Shown: positions 1 through 10,400 of the stretch, in pieces
Position numbering within the stretch: position 1 is the stretch's first letter
Layout: each line of letters begins with the position of its first letter
NCBI GenBank assembly: GCA_964352735.1
Contig: CAYGTC010000008.1
Span: forward strand, 54,439-118,438
DNA: 64,000 nt
Source: NORP309 sp964352735
GTDB lineage: Bacteria; Pseudomonadota; Gammaproteobacteria; Xanthomonadales; Marinicellaceae
Direction of reading: 5' to 3'
Program-made: the position numbers and the translations under genes
The notes under the pieces: model-generated
The model's input: only the letters and a program-made list of their open reading frames with translations
Told to the model about the DNA's origin: nothing
Database searches by the model: none

Positions 1-1
1 T

Positions 2-2038
2 TATATTTTGTGGGACAGTGAAAGAGATGGTGGCTATGGTGGCAGTGATATCTACATCAGTTTTCGGCAGGAAGACGGCTCTTGGGGGAAGGGCATCAAC
101 TTGGGAGATAAGATAAACACAAGTACTTCACAACGTGGAGGATATGTAACGCCAGATGGAAAATACCTTTTCTATAATAGTCCTGATAGCTCAGGAAAGG
201 GCGATATATTTTGGGTAGATGCGCAGATTATTGATGATCTAAAATCTCTTCAAACCCCTGTAGAGGAATTCAATACTGATACTACAAACGACTTAATTAA
301 AAAAGTAGAAACTGGCCTGACAACGCCAGTATATATTGAAGGTGATTCAACATGGTCTATAGAAGAACGTATGAAGCACTATGGAATTCCTGGTGTCAGT
401 ATTGCAGTCATACACAATGGTGAAATTGCATGGACCAAGGGTTACGGTGTCGTTGATAAAGATAGTAAAGCGCCGGTCACAGAACAAACCCTTTTTCAGG
501 CAGCGGCAACGAGTATGCCGGTAACAGCCTACGGTGCATTACGTCTGGTTGAGCAAAATAAAATAGATTTAGATGAAAACATTAATAATTACTTGAAATC
601 TTGGAAATTGACAGACAATGAATTCACTCAAGAAAGCAAAGTTACCACAAGAAATCTTTTAAACCATTCTGCCGGAATACATCCTCGTGGAACGGGATCA
701 TTCAGTATAAATAAAAAAATCCCCACACTTGTAGAGATACTCAATGGAACTTATCCGGCCACAAATGAGCCAATTACTGTAAATAAAGAACCTGGCGAAA
801 GTGTTCGTTTTGCCTATGCCAGTTATGTGCCCATTCAACAAATGATGCTGGATGTTGAAGGCAAAACATTTCCAGAGATCATGCATGAGCTCGTGTTACA
901 ACCTTTAGAAATGAACAACAGTACGTTCAACCAATCGCTGACATCAGAGCAATTAAGTAAGGCCGCTACAGGCTATTTGAAAGATGGTTCTATGGTCAAA
1001 GGCAGAAGATATATCAACCCATCAATGGCAACCAGTGGATTATGGACAACTGCTGAGGATTACGCAAAATTCATAACCAACGTACAGCAAACCCTAAAAG
1101 GTAAGAGTACTAAAGGCTTATCAAAAGATTTGACAGAATTAATGGGTACACCTTATGGGGTGAGTGATTCTGATTGGTCATTTACCTTGGGTTTAGGGTT
1201 TCAGCTGTTAAATAAAAACAATGAAATCTACTTAAGACACCATGGGTGGAATAGGGGGTTCTATGCGGAAATCGTGGCTCACAGAGACAAAGGCTACGGT
1301 GTGGTTGTGATGACCAATTCCACGTTTCCAGTTTTTAATGCCGAAGTGATGCGATCTGTGGCCCAGGCATATCATTGGGATCATTATGTTCCGGTACACA
1401 AAAAAATAGAGATTGAACAGGCTTTAGCCGATGAAATTACCGGAAGATACCTATCCGATGACGCAATTGTAGAAGTTTTTCAAAAGGGCAGCCAATTGTT
1501 CTATAAAAACATACTTGACGAACATGCTGAAGAGCTGGTCAAAGTTTCGGATAACAATTTTGTTATGAGAAATTCTAGCCGGCTTATCCAATTCAAACCA
1601 AACTCAGAAAATAAAACGATCAATCTACATCAACTTTATAGAAGTAATGAAAGCATTGCCGCCACTTTTGTCAAGACGGATAACAATAAAAAATATCCTG
1701 TAGAATTCCTTCTTGAAGGTGATTTTGAAAAAGCACTTGAGGCCTATAAACATTTAAAGCAGCATGATCCTGTCCATGCAACGGTCACAGAAGCGTATAT
1801 AAATAATATTGGCTATGATTTTTACCATGATGATAGAATGAAATTAGCACAAAACACCTTCAAGGTGAATATGATGCTCTATCCTGATAATTTTAAAGTC
1901 TACGATAGTTATGCCGAAGCCTGTATGAAAATGGGTGAAGTTGATCTGGCCATTTTAAATTACTCGAAATCACTTGAATTAAACCCTCAAAATAACAATG
2001 CCAAGGATAAGCTTGAAGAGTTACAAAAAAGCAGATGA
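2..2038 (+). CDS. PD40 repeat / beta-lactamase-fold / TPR protein, 5'-truncated by window
   Basis: The frame is open to the window edge, so the true start lies upstream; the first TTG in frame (position 8) is not a credible start because it falls inside a beta-propeller repeat. About residues 1-70 carry PD40/WD40-like blades (a SERDGGYGGSDIY motif and GGYVTPDGKYLFYNS). Residues about 115-460 resemble the serine beta-lactamase-like fold (class C / S12 family): a GIPGVSIAVI strand, an LVEQNKIDLD helix end and an HHGWNRGF motif near the C-terminal strand. Residues about 570-676 contain TPR-like helices ending in NPQNN. The expected SxxK catalytic tetrad reads ATSM (codons at about 514-525), so nucleophile and general base both appear lost. 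No reaction can therefore be assigned; a binding or scaffold role is more likely than hydrolysis. It converges on the megasynthase operon and need not belong to the cluster. Confidence 0.75.
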   Translation, partial: YILWDSERDGGYGGSDIYISFRQEDGSWGKGINLGDKINTSTSQRGGYVTPDGKYLFYNSPDSSGKGDIFWVDAQIIDDLKSLQTPVEEFNTDTTNDLIKKVETGLTTPVYIEGDSTWSIEERMKHYGIPGVSIAVIHNGEIAWTKGYGVVDKDSKAPVTEQTLFQAAATSMPVTAYGALRLVEQNKIDLDENINNYLKSWKLTDNEFTQESKVTTRNLLNHSAGIHPRGTGSFSINKKIPTLVEILNGTYPATNEPITVNKEPGESVRFAYASYVPIQQMMLDVEGKTFPEIMHELVLQPLEMNNSTFNQSLTSEQLSKAATGYLKDGSMVKGRRYINPSMATSGLWTTAEDYAKFITNVQQTLKGKSTKGLSKDLTELMGTPYGVSDSDWSFTLGLGFQLLNKNNEIYLRHHGWNRGFYAEIVAHRDKGYGVVVMTNSTFPVFNAEVMRSVAQAYHWDHYVPVHKKIEIEQALADEITGRYLSDDAIVEVFQKGSQLFYKNILDEHAEELVKVSDNNFVMRNSSRLIQFKPNSENKTINLHQLYRSNESIAATFVKTDNNKKYPVEFLLEGDFEKALEAYKHLKQHDPVHATVTEAYINNIGYDFYHDDRMKLAQNTFKVNMMLYPDNFKVYDSYAEACMKMGEVDLAILNYSKSLELNPQNNNAKDKLEELQKSR

Positions 2039-2053
2039 AACAAATTTTCATCT
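2033..2053. repeat. short inverted repeat over the stop codon of the PD40/TPR gene
   Basis: AGATGAAA (2033-2040) and TTTCATCT (2046-2053) form a perfect 8-bp stem with a 5-nt loop; the left arm contains the TGA stop. There is no U-tract, so a terminator role is uncertain. Confidence 0.35.
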
Positions 2054-2059
2054 CATCTA

Positions 2060-2106
2060 GCCTGAACATTTCATCAAAACGGTAAACTATGATGAAATGT
2101 TCGGGC
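2060..2106. terminator. long hairpin between convergent genes, possible bidirectional terminator
   Basis: GCCTGAACATTTCATCA (2060-2076) pairs with TGATGAAATGTTCGGGC (2090-2106) over 17 positions, with one G-U wobble and a 13-nt loop. It lies between the ends of two convergent genes, where a bidirectional terminator is expected. Neither side has a strong T-run, so it could also be a stabilising or Rho-assisted 3' structure. The rest of 2107-2260 shows no gene. Confidence 0.45.
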
Positions 2107-2260
2107 CAGAAAGCGCCTATATGGATGCAAGCTTTTATTCGAGTCTTATTATTTGCCGGGTCGCATAAACCACCTTCCACATTCACTGACAGTTTATTGA
2201 TGCAAAACCTACAATGCCAAAGCCCTTTAATCTGACCTCATAATTTGATGCAAAAACATG

Positions 2261-5200
2261 TCATGTCTTTTTACATAAGATCTCCATTATCTTTTGTGCC
2301 AAAATAGCAACATGAGGCAGTGCTATCATGGTTTTATGGTCTCCAGGCACATCGATAATTGGCACATCAGCCCAGCCCAATGTGCCGGTTTGGTCGTCAT
2401 TATTGTGTTCGTCCTTGGCGCGTAAAAGCACCATAGCCTCTGCTGTTTCTGGTTTGTAACTCAATTCGAGGGCCAAATGATTTTCAGATAATCTGATATA
2501 GTTTTCTGCTTGTTGATCAGAAACCTCTTGTGGAAAATAACCACTTTTCTTCGCTTGTTTTACGACCTCTTGAATCAGATCCTGAGGATCAACTGACGAC
2601 AGTGCCTCAATATTGACATCTGGCATATCTGCAAACATCTCATTGAGGTAGGATGTCAGAGAAATCTCAGTTGGCGGCCTGATTGCAGGGTGAGTTGAAT
2701 CAATCAAGATAAGATGACTGGTAGAAATGTCATGTTTTTTAAAGGCATGAGACAACTCATTGGCGATCAACCCACCAAAACAGTAGCCTATCAGTGTGAT
2801 TGAGGGGCCTTTAAAGTAAGTAATCAATTCAGAAGCATAATCGCATGCCAATTCTTTCATGTCTTTGTATAAGCGCGGCTGTGAACCCGCATCGACACCA
2901 CGGGCACGAATCCCATAAAAAGGGTTGTCTAAATCTAGCTGATCAAGCATGGGCTTATAAAAATCTATGCCGCCGCCACCTGGATGAATGAGCAATATGG
3001 GTTCACCTTTTCCTGCTCGCAATGGCACCAATAAAGAATCAGAGGCTGTGTTGTTTTGAGCCGTCAACTGTTTCAGCATGTCTTGAAAACTTGCATTGGC
3101 AAATATCTCAGCGGCAGTGATGTTGATGTTCATTCTTTGTTGTATGAGCCCTGATAAACGAACGGCAGCCAAAGAATCTCCCCCCAATGCAAAGAAGTGT
3201 GCTTCAGGCGTACATTTTTCTATTCCAATGATGTCTTGCCAGCATGTTTCTAAGATATGTTCAATATCCGATTGCTCAGTAACGTGCTTTTTTGCATCAG
3301 ATGAGGGAGCAATGTGGTGATGGGCTTGTCTGACCCATTGATCAAAACGTGCTTCCATGTCTTGGCAGCTGACAGAAAGAGTGCAATGACCGTGATTTCG
3401 AAACAACGAATCAAACAACAAAGGTGCTTCATCTCTGGAGATACTGCCTTTGCCTGAGTCTGCTGAAACATTCCATGCATCCCATGCGATGGAGAGCCAT
3501 TGTGTGTGGCTAGAGGACTGGCTTGCCAGTGCATCAAGGTATTTGTTGGCAGCAGAATATATGCCATGGCCCAGTCCTGCAAAGACGGCTGATAAGCTAG
3601 ACATCAATACCACAAAATCCACATTTTTGTCTTGTATTACATTCCGTATTGCGTGAGTGACATCGACTTTTGTGGTGAATTGTCGAATGGCATTTTGTGC
3701 ATCAAAGTGATTTAACGGTTGAAATGTATGCTGGTCAAAATGGGCCGCACTGTGAAAAATGCCCGTAATTGGACCATTGATGAGCTCTGCGGTATTGATG
3801 CCGTCACGCACTGATTGTTCTGAGTGCCAAGCGGCATCTAAAATGGTCAATTGTTGAATTTTACTTTCAATTTCTATTAAATGCTTTAATTTAACGCTCA
3901 AAGATTCGTCAGTACTGACATCCTCGACCAATTTTTGCCATTGGCTTTGGTCAGGAATATTTGAACGTGTGACCAATGTCAGTGCCATAATGGGCTGTTC
4001 AATCAGCCAATGTGAGAGTGTTAAACCCAATTGGCCCAATCCACCAGTAATCAGGTAATGTCCAGTGGGCTTTATCCAATTATCTTGCTCAGGCTGGTTG
4101 TTTTTCAGCAACTTAACGAACCGTGGTTGCCAGCACAACTGTCCTCTGAGTGCTCGGATGGGTATGCGCTCTTTTCTGTTAAATTCAGCGCTTAATTGTT
4201 GCATGGCGATTTTATGACCAGTAGAAAAATCGAGGTCAATAATCTGACCAATCAATCCATTTATTTCTTGTTGCATCACGATTGGCATGGAATGTGCCAA
4301 TGATTGTATTGGGTGCTGGCAAACTCCATCAGAGGTATTTAATGCTCTGTCAGTCAGAGTCGTCATGGTAATGGGTGTGGCATAGAGTTGATCACTCAAT
4401 ATCTTTGCACAATGACCGATCGCATTAAAAAGACTGTCGCCATTTTCAGAATAATCAGAGTGCTTAGAATAATCCAGCGGCCAACAATTGATGATCTGAC
4501 AAGGTTTGTTCTGTTCAAACAGTGGAGCTATAGATTCATGCCAATTGGCTGCTACAGATTCTGCTGTGATCTGGCCGTTTTTATTTGCAAGCTGTTGAGA
4601 TGAAATAATGCTTATATGTTGAGCATTTGCGCATAAATTTTGCACAAGTGATTTGGCAAATGATGGATTATCAGCAAGAAACAACCAACAATTGTCTTGT
4701 AGATTATTGTTTAATTCATCATGTGATTCATTATGTGATTCAGCAATGCGCTGACTTTGCCAAAGGGTTTGATAAATTTGCGGCGATGCAAAATTTTTGC
4801 TTTGAACACCACTGTTCTGAGTTTTGTTGGGTGATAACCAGGCGCGGCTTTTTTTAAATGGGTACAATGGTAAATCAACTGGAGAGGCATTCTTTCCACA
4901 TAACATTGCGGTATTAATGGTACCGCCCATTGTCCAGAAATGACCTGCCGCGGTTAAAAAGTCATGTGATGCCATTTCTTGGCCAGACAGTCCTGATATT
5001 ACTTTATCACTTGTGAGTCCTGCAGCCAGTGCAAAATGGCTCAATGTTTTGCCTGTACCCACTTCTATATAACAGTCGATATTGTTATCAACCAGTGTTT
5101 GTATGCCAGCATTGAACAAAACTGCATGGCGAATGTGTTGACACCAGTATTGTGGATCGGTGGCTTGTTGTGCTGTTAACCATGTGCCAGTGACATTGGA

Positions 5201-7450
5201 AACGACAGGAATCTTGGCTGGGTTTAGTGTAAATGAGGCCATTTCATCATGAAACTTATCCAAGATAGGTTCAACAGCAGCGCTGTGAAAGGCATGGGAT
5301 GTTTTCAATTGTTGGAAACTGAATTCGTCTTTTTTCAGTTGTGCTTTGAGTTTTGTTATCGCCTCTATTGGACCTGCCAACACACAGTTTTTGGGACCAT
5401 TAACGGCTGCCAATTCGATTTGTGTATTAAGATAGCAGACCAGCTCTGACTGATTGGCTCGAACGGCCAACATCGCACCAGTTTGCATTTCACTCATCAA
5501 GTGGGCGCGCATTTCAACAATCTTAATGGCCTCTGATAGTGAGAAAACACCGGCAACACAGGCCGCAACATATTCACCTAAACTGTGTCCTATGAGATGA
5601 CTTGGGTGTGCGCCCAACGCTTGCCATAATTGTGTGAGTGCATATTCGTGACAAAACAGTGCGGGTTGTAACAAGCGGGTTTCGCATTGTTCATTTTGCT
5701 CAAACAAATAATTGCGCACCAGTGTTTGTTCCTTTAACTGGCTCAATGCTTGTTCCAAGGCCGTTTGATAGGCAGGAAAGTGTTCGGACAATTGTGTTGC
5801 CATGGCCAATTGTTGACTGCCTTGTCCGGGAAACATAAAAGCAATCTTTTTAATGTCATTGGTTTCTTTAAAGGGTTGTGTCTGTTTCAATAATTCAGCG
5901 GCATTCGATACTGAATCTGCAACAATAAAACTCCTGACTGGCATGGCTTTTCTGGTGTGAAATAAACTCCAGGATATGTCATCTGGCCTTTCGTCCGTGT
6001 TGTTGAAATATGTCTGGTAGGAGGCTTGTAGTTGTACTAACACTTCTGAGTCATTTGCAGTAATCGGTAATAAGTGCCATTGATTGTGTTGTTTTGATGA
6101 TGCGTCAACAGCACCTTTAGTCCTTAATTCTACGGAAGATTCTATAGATGATTCTACAGATGGCTCTGTAACGATAACATGTGCATTGGTGCCACCCATA
6201 CCAAAAGAACTGGTTCCGGCAATTCTGGGTGAAGGCCAAGATCTTAATTGATCAACAACATGAAAAGGGCTGTTGTCTATGTCTATTTCCGGATTGGCTT
6301 TATTAAAGTGCAGGGTGGCAGGAATTTGACCATGGTAGATGCTCAATGATGTTTTGATCAGCCCTGCAATCCCTGCTGCTGTATCAAGGTGGCCAATGTT
6401 GGATTTGATGGAGCCGATACCGCAGGATTGAGCGTTTACGCCAGCAAATACTTGGTTTAAGGCCTCAAATTCTATGGGGTCCCCTAAATGCGTGGCTGTG
6501 CCGTGTGCTTCAATATAACTGATGTCTTGGGCTTCTAGTTCAGCCAATTCAATGGCCTCTGAAATTACACGGGCTTGGCCTTTTATGCTGGGTGCTGTAA
6601 AACCTATTTTTTCCGAGCCATCATTGTTGATCGCTGAAGCCCGAATCACCGCATAAACTTTATCACCATCAGCCAAAGCCTCATCAAAACGTTTCAGCAA
6701 AACGGTGGCAACACCGCTGCCGTAGCTGGTTCCTTGTGCCTCAGCATCAAAAGGCCTACAACGACCATCGGGCGAGGCAATGCTGCCGGGTTGGTATTGA
6801 TAACCAATGCGTTGCATAGGAGTAATGCTGGCACCACCGGCTAAGGCCATGTCACATTCATAGGCCAATAATGCCTGAACAGCATTGTGCACTGCTACCA
6901 AAGACGTTGAACAAGCGGTATTGACGTTCACAGCAGGGCCTGTTAAATTGAGTCGATAGGCCACTTGTGTTGCGGCAAAGTCTTTTTCGTTAACGATTTG
7001 AATCATCTGAGCGCCAACTGAATTGACGAGTGCTTTATTGGGCAATATGTGGTCAATGAGGTATCTATTGCCTGCAACACCAACATAGACCCCCGTACTG
7101 CTGTCTTGTTGTTGAAGGGTAATCCGGGCATCTTCAAAGGTGTTGTAAGCACATTGAATCAACAAACGAATTTGCGGGTCCATTAATTCGGCTTCACGAC
7201 GACTGAGGCCAAAAAATGCATAATCAAAATATTCAATGTCCGTTAAAACCCGAGCTGCTGCAACGTAACCTTTTCTGTCAATACTTTGCTGAGATAGTCC
7301 AAGCTTTAATAATTCATCTGTGCTCAGTAACTCCAATGAATCATGACTGTTCAACAAATTTTCCCAGAGCTGTTTGACATCATCAGCTTGGGGAAATCTT
7401 CCTGCCATACCTATGATGGCAATTTGGGCACTTGTGTCTAATTCTTTCAT
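2261..7450 (-). CDS. Terminal type I PKS module: KS-AT-KR-ACP-TE (Cys-type thioesterase)
   Basis: This 1729-residue protein adds one ketide unit to the peptidyl chain, reduces it and releases the product. KS (about 8-430) has the Cys180, His316 and His354 triad (NTACSTS, EAHGTA, SNIGHLD). AT (about 535-840) has GHSLG with Ser623 and the HAFH motif at 719-722, the signature of malonyl-CoA specificity. There is no DH or ER motif; the 870-1110 segment looks like AT linker plus a structural KR half. KR (about 1130-1330) has the GGLGQLG nucleotide loop and Ser1285/Tyr1298/Asn1302, so a beta-hydroxy product is expected; neither the LDD nor the Trp stereochemical fingerprint is clear. The carrier domain has Ser1426 in GGDSL. 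TE (about 1475-1729) has GYCFGG with Cys1557 where Ser is usual, Asp1584 and His1705 (GDHKT). Its ATG overlaps the upstream NRPS stop by 4 bp, indicating translational coupling. Confidence 0.93.
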   Translation of the reverse strand: MKELDTSAQIAIIGMAGRFPQADDVKQLWENLLNSHDSLELLSTDELLKLGLSQQSIDRKGYVAAARVLTDIEYFDYAFFGLSRREAELMDPQIRLLIQCAYNTFEDARITLQQQDSSTGVYVGVAGNRYLIDHILPNKALVNSVGAQMIQIVNEKDFAATQVAYRLNLTGPAVNVNTACSTSLVAVHNAVQALLAYECDMALAGGASITPMQRIGYQYQPGSIASPDGRCRPFDAEAQGTSYGSGVATVLLKRFDEALADGDKVYAVIRASAINNDGSEKIGFTAPSIKGQARVISEAIELAELEAQDISYIEAHGTATHLGDPIEFEALNQVFAGVNAQSCGIGSIKSNIGHLDTAAGIAGLIKTSLSIYHGQIPATLHFNKANPEIDIDNSPFHVVDQLRSWPSPRIAGTSSFGMGGTNAHVIVTEPSVESSIESSVELRTKGAVDASSKQHNQWHLLPITANDSEVLVQLQASYQTYFNNTDERPDDISWSLFHTRKAMPVRSFIVADSVSNAAELLKQTQPFKETNDIKKIAFMFPGQGSQQLAMATQLSEHFPAYQTALEQALSQLKEQTLVRNYLFEQNEQCETRLLQPALFCHEYALTQLWQALGAHPSHLIGHSLGEYVAACVAGVFSLSEAIKIVEMRAHLMSEMQTGAMLAVRANQSELVCYLNTQIELAAVNGPKNCVLAGPIEAITKLKAQLKKDEFSFQQLKTSHAFHSAAVEPILDKFHDEMASFTLNPAKIPVVSNVTGTWLTAQQATDPQYWCQHIRHAVLFNAGIQTLVDNNIDCYIEVGTGKTLSHFALAAGLTSDKVISGLSGQEMASHDFLTAAGHFWTMGGTINTAMLCGKNASPVDLPLYPFKKSRAWLSPNKTQNSGVQSKNFASPQIYQTLWQSQRIAESHNESHDELNNNLQDNCWLFLADNPSFAKSLVQNLCANAQHISIISSQQLANKNGQITAESVAANWHESIAPLFEQNKPCQIINCWPLDYSKHSDYSENGDSLFNAIGHCAKILSDQLYATPITMTTLTDRALNTSDGVCQHPIQSLAHSMPIVMQQEINGLIGQIIDLDFSTGHKIAMQQLSAEFNRKERIPIRALRGQLCWQPRFVKLLKNNQPEQDNWIKPTGHYLITGGLGQLGLTLSHWLIEQPIMALTLVTRSNIPDQSQWQKLVEDVSTDESLSVKLKHLIEIESKIQQLTILDAAWHSEQSVRDGINTAELINGPITGIFHSAAHFDQHTFQPLNHFDAQNAIRQFTTKVDVTHAIRNVIQDKNVDFVVLMSSLSAVFAGLGHGIYSAANKYLDALASQSSSHTQWLSIAWDAWNVSADSGKGSISRDEAPLLFDSLFRNHGHCTLSVSCQDMEARFDQWVRQAHHHIAPSSDAKKHVTEQSDIEHILETCWQDIIGIEKCTPEAHFFALGGDSLAAVRLSGLIQQRMNINITAAEIFANASFQDMLKQLTAQNNTASDSLLVPLRAGKGEPILLIHPGGGGIDFYKPMLDQLDLDNPFYGIRARGVDAGSQPRLYKDMKELACDYASELITYFKGPSITLIGYCFGGLIANELSHAFKKHDISTSHLILIDSTHPAIRPPTEISLTSYLNEMFADMPDVNIEALSSVDPQDLIQEVVKQAKKSGYFPQEVSDQQAENYIRLSENHLALELSYKPETAEAMVLLRAKDEHNNDDQTGTLGWADVPIIDVPGDHKTMIALPHVAILAQKIMEILCKKT
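2264..3025 (-). other. Thioesterase domain with cysteine nucleophile motif GYCFGG
   Basis: This is the C-terminal domain of the PKS module. The nucleophile elbow reads GYCFGG (Cys1557) instead of the common GYSFGG; the Asp (LILIDS) and His (PGDHKT) of the triad are present. Cysteine at this position is known in some NRPS thioesterases, for example the beta-lactone-forming ObiF enzyme of obafluorin biosynthesis. Here it follows a module predicted to leave a beta-hydroxy thioester. Release as a beta-lactone, a macrolactone or a free acid cannot be told apart from sequence. Confidence 0.8.
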
Positions 7451-10400
7451 GATTGACGCCTCTTTATTTTTTGACGGCGATGCCGGTTGGCATTGCGGTT
7501 GTGTTTTTTTGATGGGTTGTCTGCTTTGTCTACTGTGGTTGGTTTTTTGTTATTTTCAGAATTAAAGTAATCCGACTGTGCTTGAATGGTCGTATACTGA
7601 AACAATGCTGTCACAGGAACATCGAGTTGTAATGTTTCACTGAGTTTTTTGCTCAACCTGATGAGCAAGAGTGAATTGCCTCCAGCATCAAAAAAATTAT
7701 CGGTCACTTTGATTGCCTGACGTTGTAAAACCGATTGCCAAACTTCCAAGATGATTTGTTGTTTTGGGTTTGCCGGTTGCTCAATGGTCGGCTCGACAAC
7801 AGTTTCAATGCGCCTTAATTGATTGCGATCATTCTTACCGCTTGTGGTTAAAGGAAATTCATCTAACATGATGTACTCTGAGGGCCTCATATAATCCATC
7901 AGATGTTCATGTGCATGTTGACGCAGTGTTTTGATATCGATATCAGCAGGAGAGACATAGGCAACCAATCGAGCGTGTTCATTTTCACCTTTCATGATTA
8001 CCGCCATGTTGTTTACACCCGCAACATTCAATAAAACAGATTCAATTTCACCCAATTCAATGCGAAATCCGCGCAGTTTTATTTGATGATCATTGCGACC
8101 GATGTAAATGATCTCAGATTGGTGGTTGAGTTTCACCAAGTCGCCGGTATTATAAATACGTCCCCAACGTTGTGACTCAACAAATCTGGCTGCCGTTAAA
8201 TCAGTACGATGTGCATAACCTTGTGACAAACCATCACCACCCAACCACAGTTCTCCTATGGCACCTTTGGGCAGTACATTCATGCGCTCATCAAGAATCA
8301 AAGCGTAACTGTTATCAATCGAATTGCCGATCGGCACAGTGTATTTGTAATCTTGATCACGAGACAGTTGATAACAAGCACTGAATACACAATCTTCTGT
8401 AGGGCCATAGGCATTATAAAATGTGGTCTCTGGTAAACTCGCCAAAGCCAATTGAGCAGTACTGGGCGGAAATGCATCAGCACCAACCGTAATGCGTTTT
8501 AAACGACTCAATCGTTGGGTGTCTGTGTTGATCATTTCATTGAGTAACAATGGAGAAAAATAGGCTGAGTCAACACCATGTTTTTCAATGATTGCGCAGA
8601 GTTTTGAGGGTTCTTTATCTTCATCAGCAACAATGATGAGTTCACCTCCGTGAACCAAAGTGACCCAAATTTCATAGACAGAAATATCAAATGAGAAGGT
8701 ACAGTGATTCAGCATGATTGCATCACTTTTTGAATCACCATAACTCGAACTGTCTGCCAGCCTAAACACATTTTGGTGAGTAATCACCACTGGTTTGGGT
8801 TGCCCTGTGGAGCCAGATGTATACATCAAATAGAAGGGATCGGTAGCTTTGGATACATTGATTGATGGATCCGTGTGGTTATTTGAAACACATAAATCGG
8901 ATAAATCGAGGATTGTTATGTTTGAGGTCATATCTCTGTGATGATCGCTGACTATAAACTTTAACCCAGAATCTTCAATCATAAATTGCAGACGTTTTTG
9001 TGGGTGAGTTGGCTCCATTGGAAGATAAGCTGCACCGAGTTTGGCCACAGCCAACATGATCACAATTCTCTGCGTTGAAGGATTTAAGTGAATGCCAACT
9101 ATGTCACCTGCGCCAACACCATGGTGATGCATGATGTGAGCAGCGCTGGTTGCTTTGTTGTTCAGTTCTTGATAGTTGATGACCTCATTTTGGTCTCTTA
9201 AAGCAATATCATCAGGGCGCAGCATGGCAATTTTTTCTATTTCCTGAGGTATTGAACTGAATTTTCGATAATCTGTCTCTTGTCCTTTTAACTCTTGTAA
9301 TAACTGTTTTTCTTGCGCTGGAGAGAGGCAACTGATGGTTTCAATGGTGTTCTGTGGTTCAGACAGAATACCCTGAATCACATGTTGCAGATACTCGAAC
9401 ATGCGTTGAATGGTCTGAACATCAAACAAATCAGAATTGAATTCAATGTTGCCAGATAGGCCGCTGCGGCCTTCAGTCAAATTAAAGGTCATGTCAAAAC
9501 GTGACACTGATGATTCAATGGGTAAAGAAGTAATTTCTATGTCACCAAGTGCGAGCGCTTTTTTTGGTGTGTTTTGTAATATTAACATCACTTGAAATAA
9601 AGGACTGTGGGCTATGTTGCGTGGAACATTCAAATGCTCAACAACTTGCTCAAAAGGGATATCCTGATTGGAATAGGCATTAAGAGTGATGTCTTTTACC
9701 GTTTGTAAATGGGTCAAAAAATCTTGTTCTGGTTTAATTTTGGAGCGCAATACAATGGTATTGACGAAACAGCCGAGCATGGGTTCAATTTCGGTTCGCA
9801 TTCGATTGGCAACGGGGGAGCCAATGACAATATCAGATTGCCCAGAATAACGCGATAACACCAATTGTATCGAAGACAGTAAAAACATATACATTGTCAC
9901 ACCATGTTCTTGACAAAAAGTCTGTATTTGTTTCATAACATCACTGGGCAGTTCAACTGAAATAGAGCTGCCATTAAAGGACTGTACTGCAGGTCTTGGC
10001 CGATCTGTAGCCAACTCCAATAACGGCGGTGAACCAGATAAAGTCTCTTGCCAAAATGTCAATTGTTGATCTAGTTCGGTCCCTTTTAACCATTTATTTT
10101 GCCATATGGCATAATCGGCATATTGCACTGGTAATGCCTTAAGCGATGGTGTTTTTTGTTCAATATAGGCTGAATAACAATGTGATAATTCTTCAACAAA
10201 AATGCCTGTAGACCAACCATCGGATATGATGTGATGCTTGGTGATCAATAAGACGTGTTTGTTTGCTGACAATTGTAACAAACGTACCCTCATCAATTGG
10301 TCCAGCTCAAGATTAAATGGTTGAGAGGCTTCTTGTTTGTATATTGATATGACCTGATCCTCTGTGGCTGTTTCAGGCGTGATGTTGAAATCAATATTTG

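Noticed and set aside
4120..4850. Possible dehydratase between AT and KR of the PKS
   Set aside because: No HxxxGxxxxP motif or hot-dog pattern is present; the segment fits AT linker and the structural half of KR.
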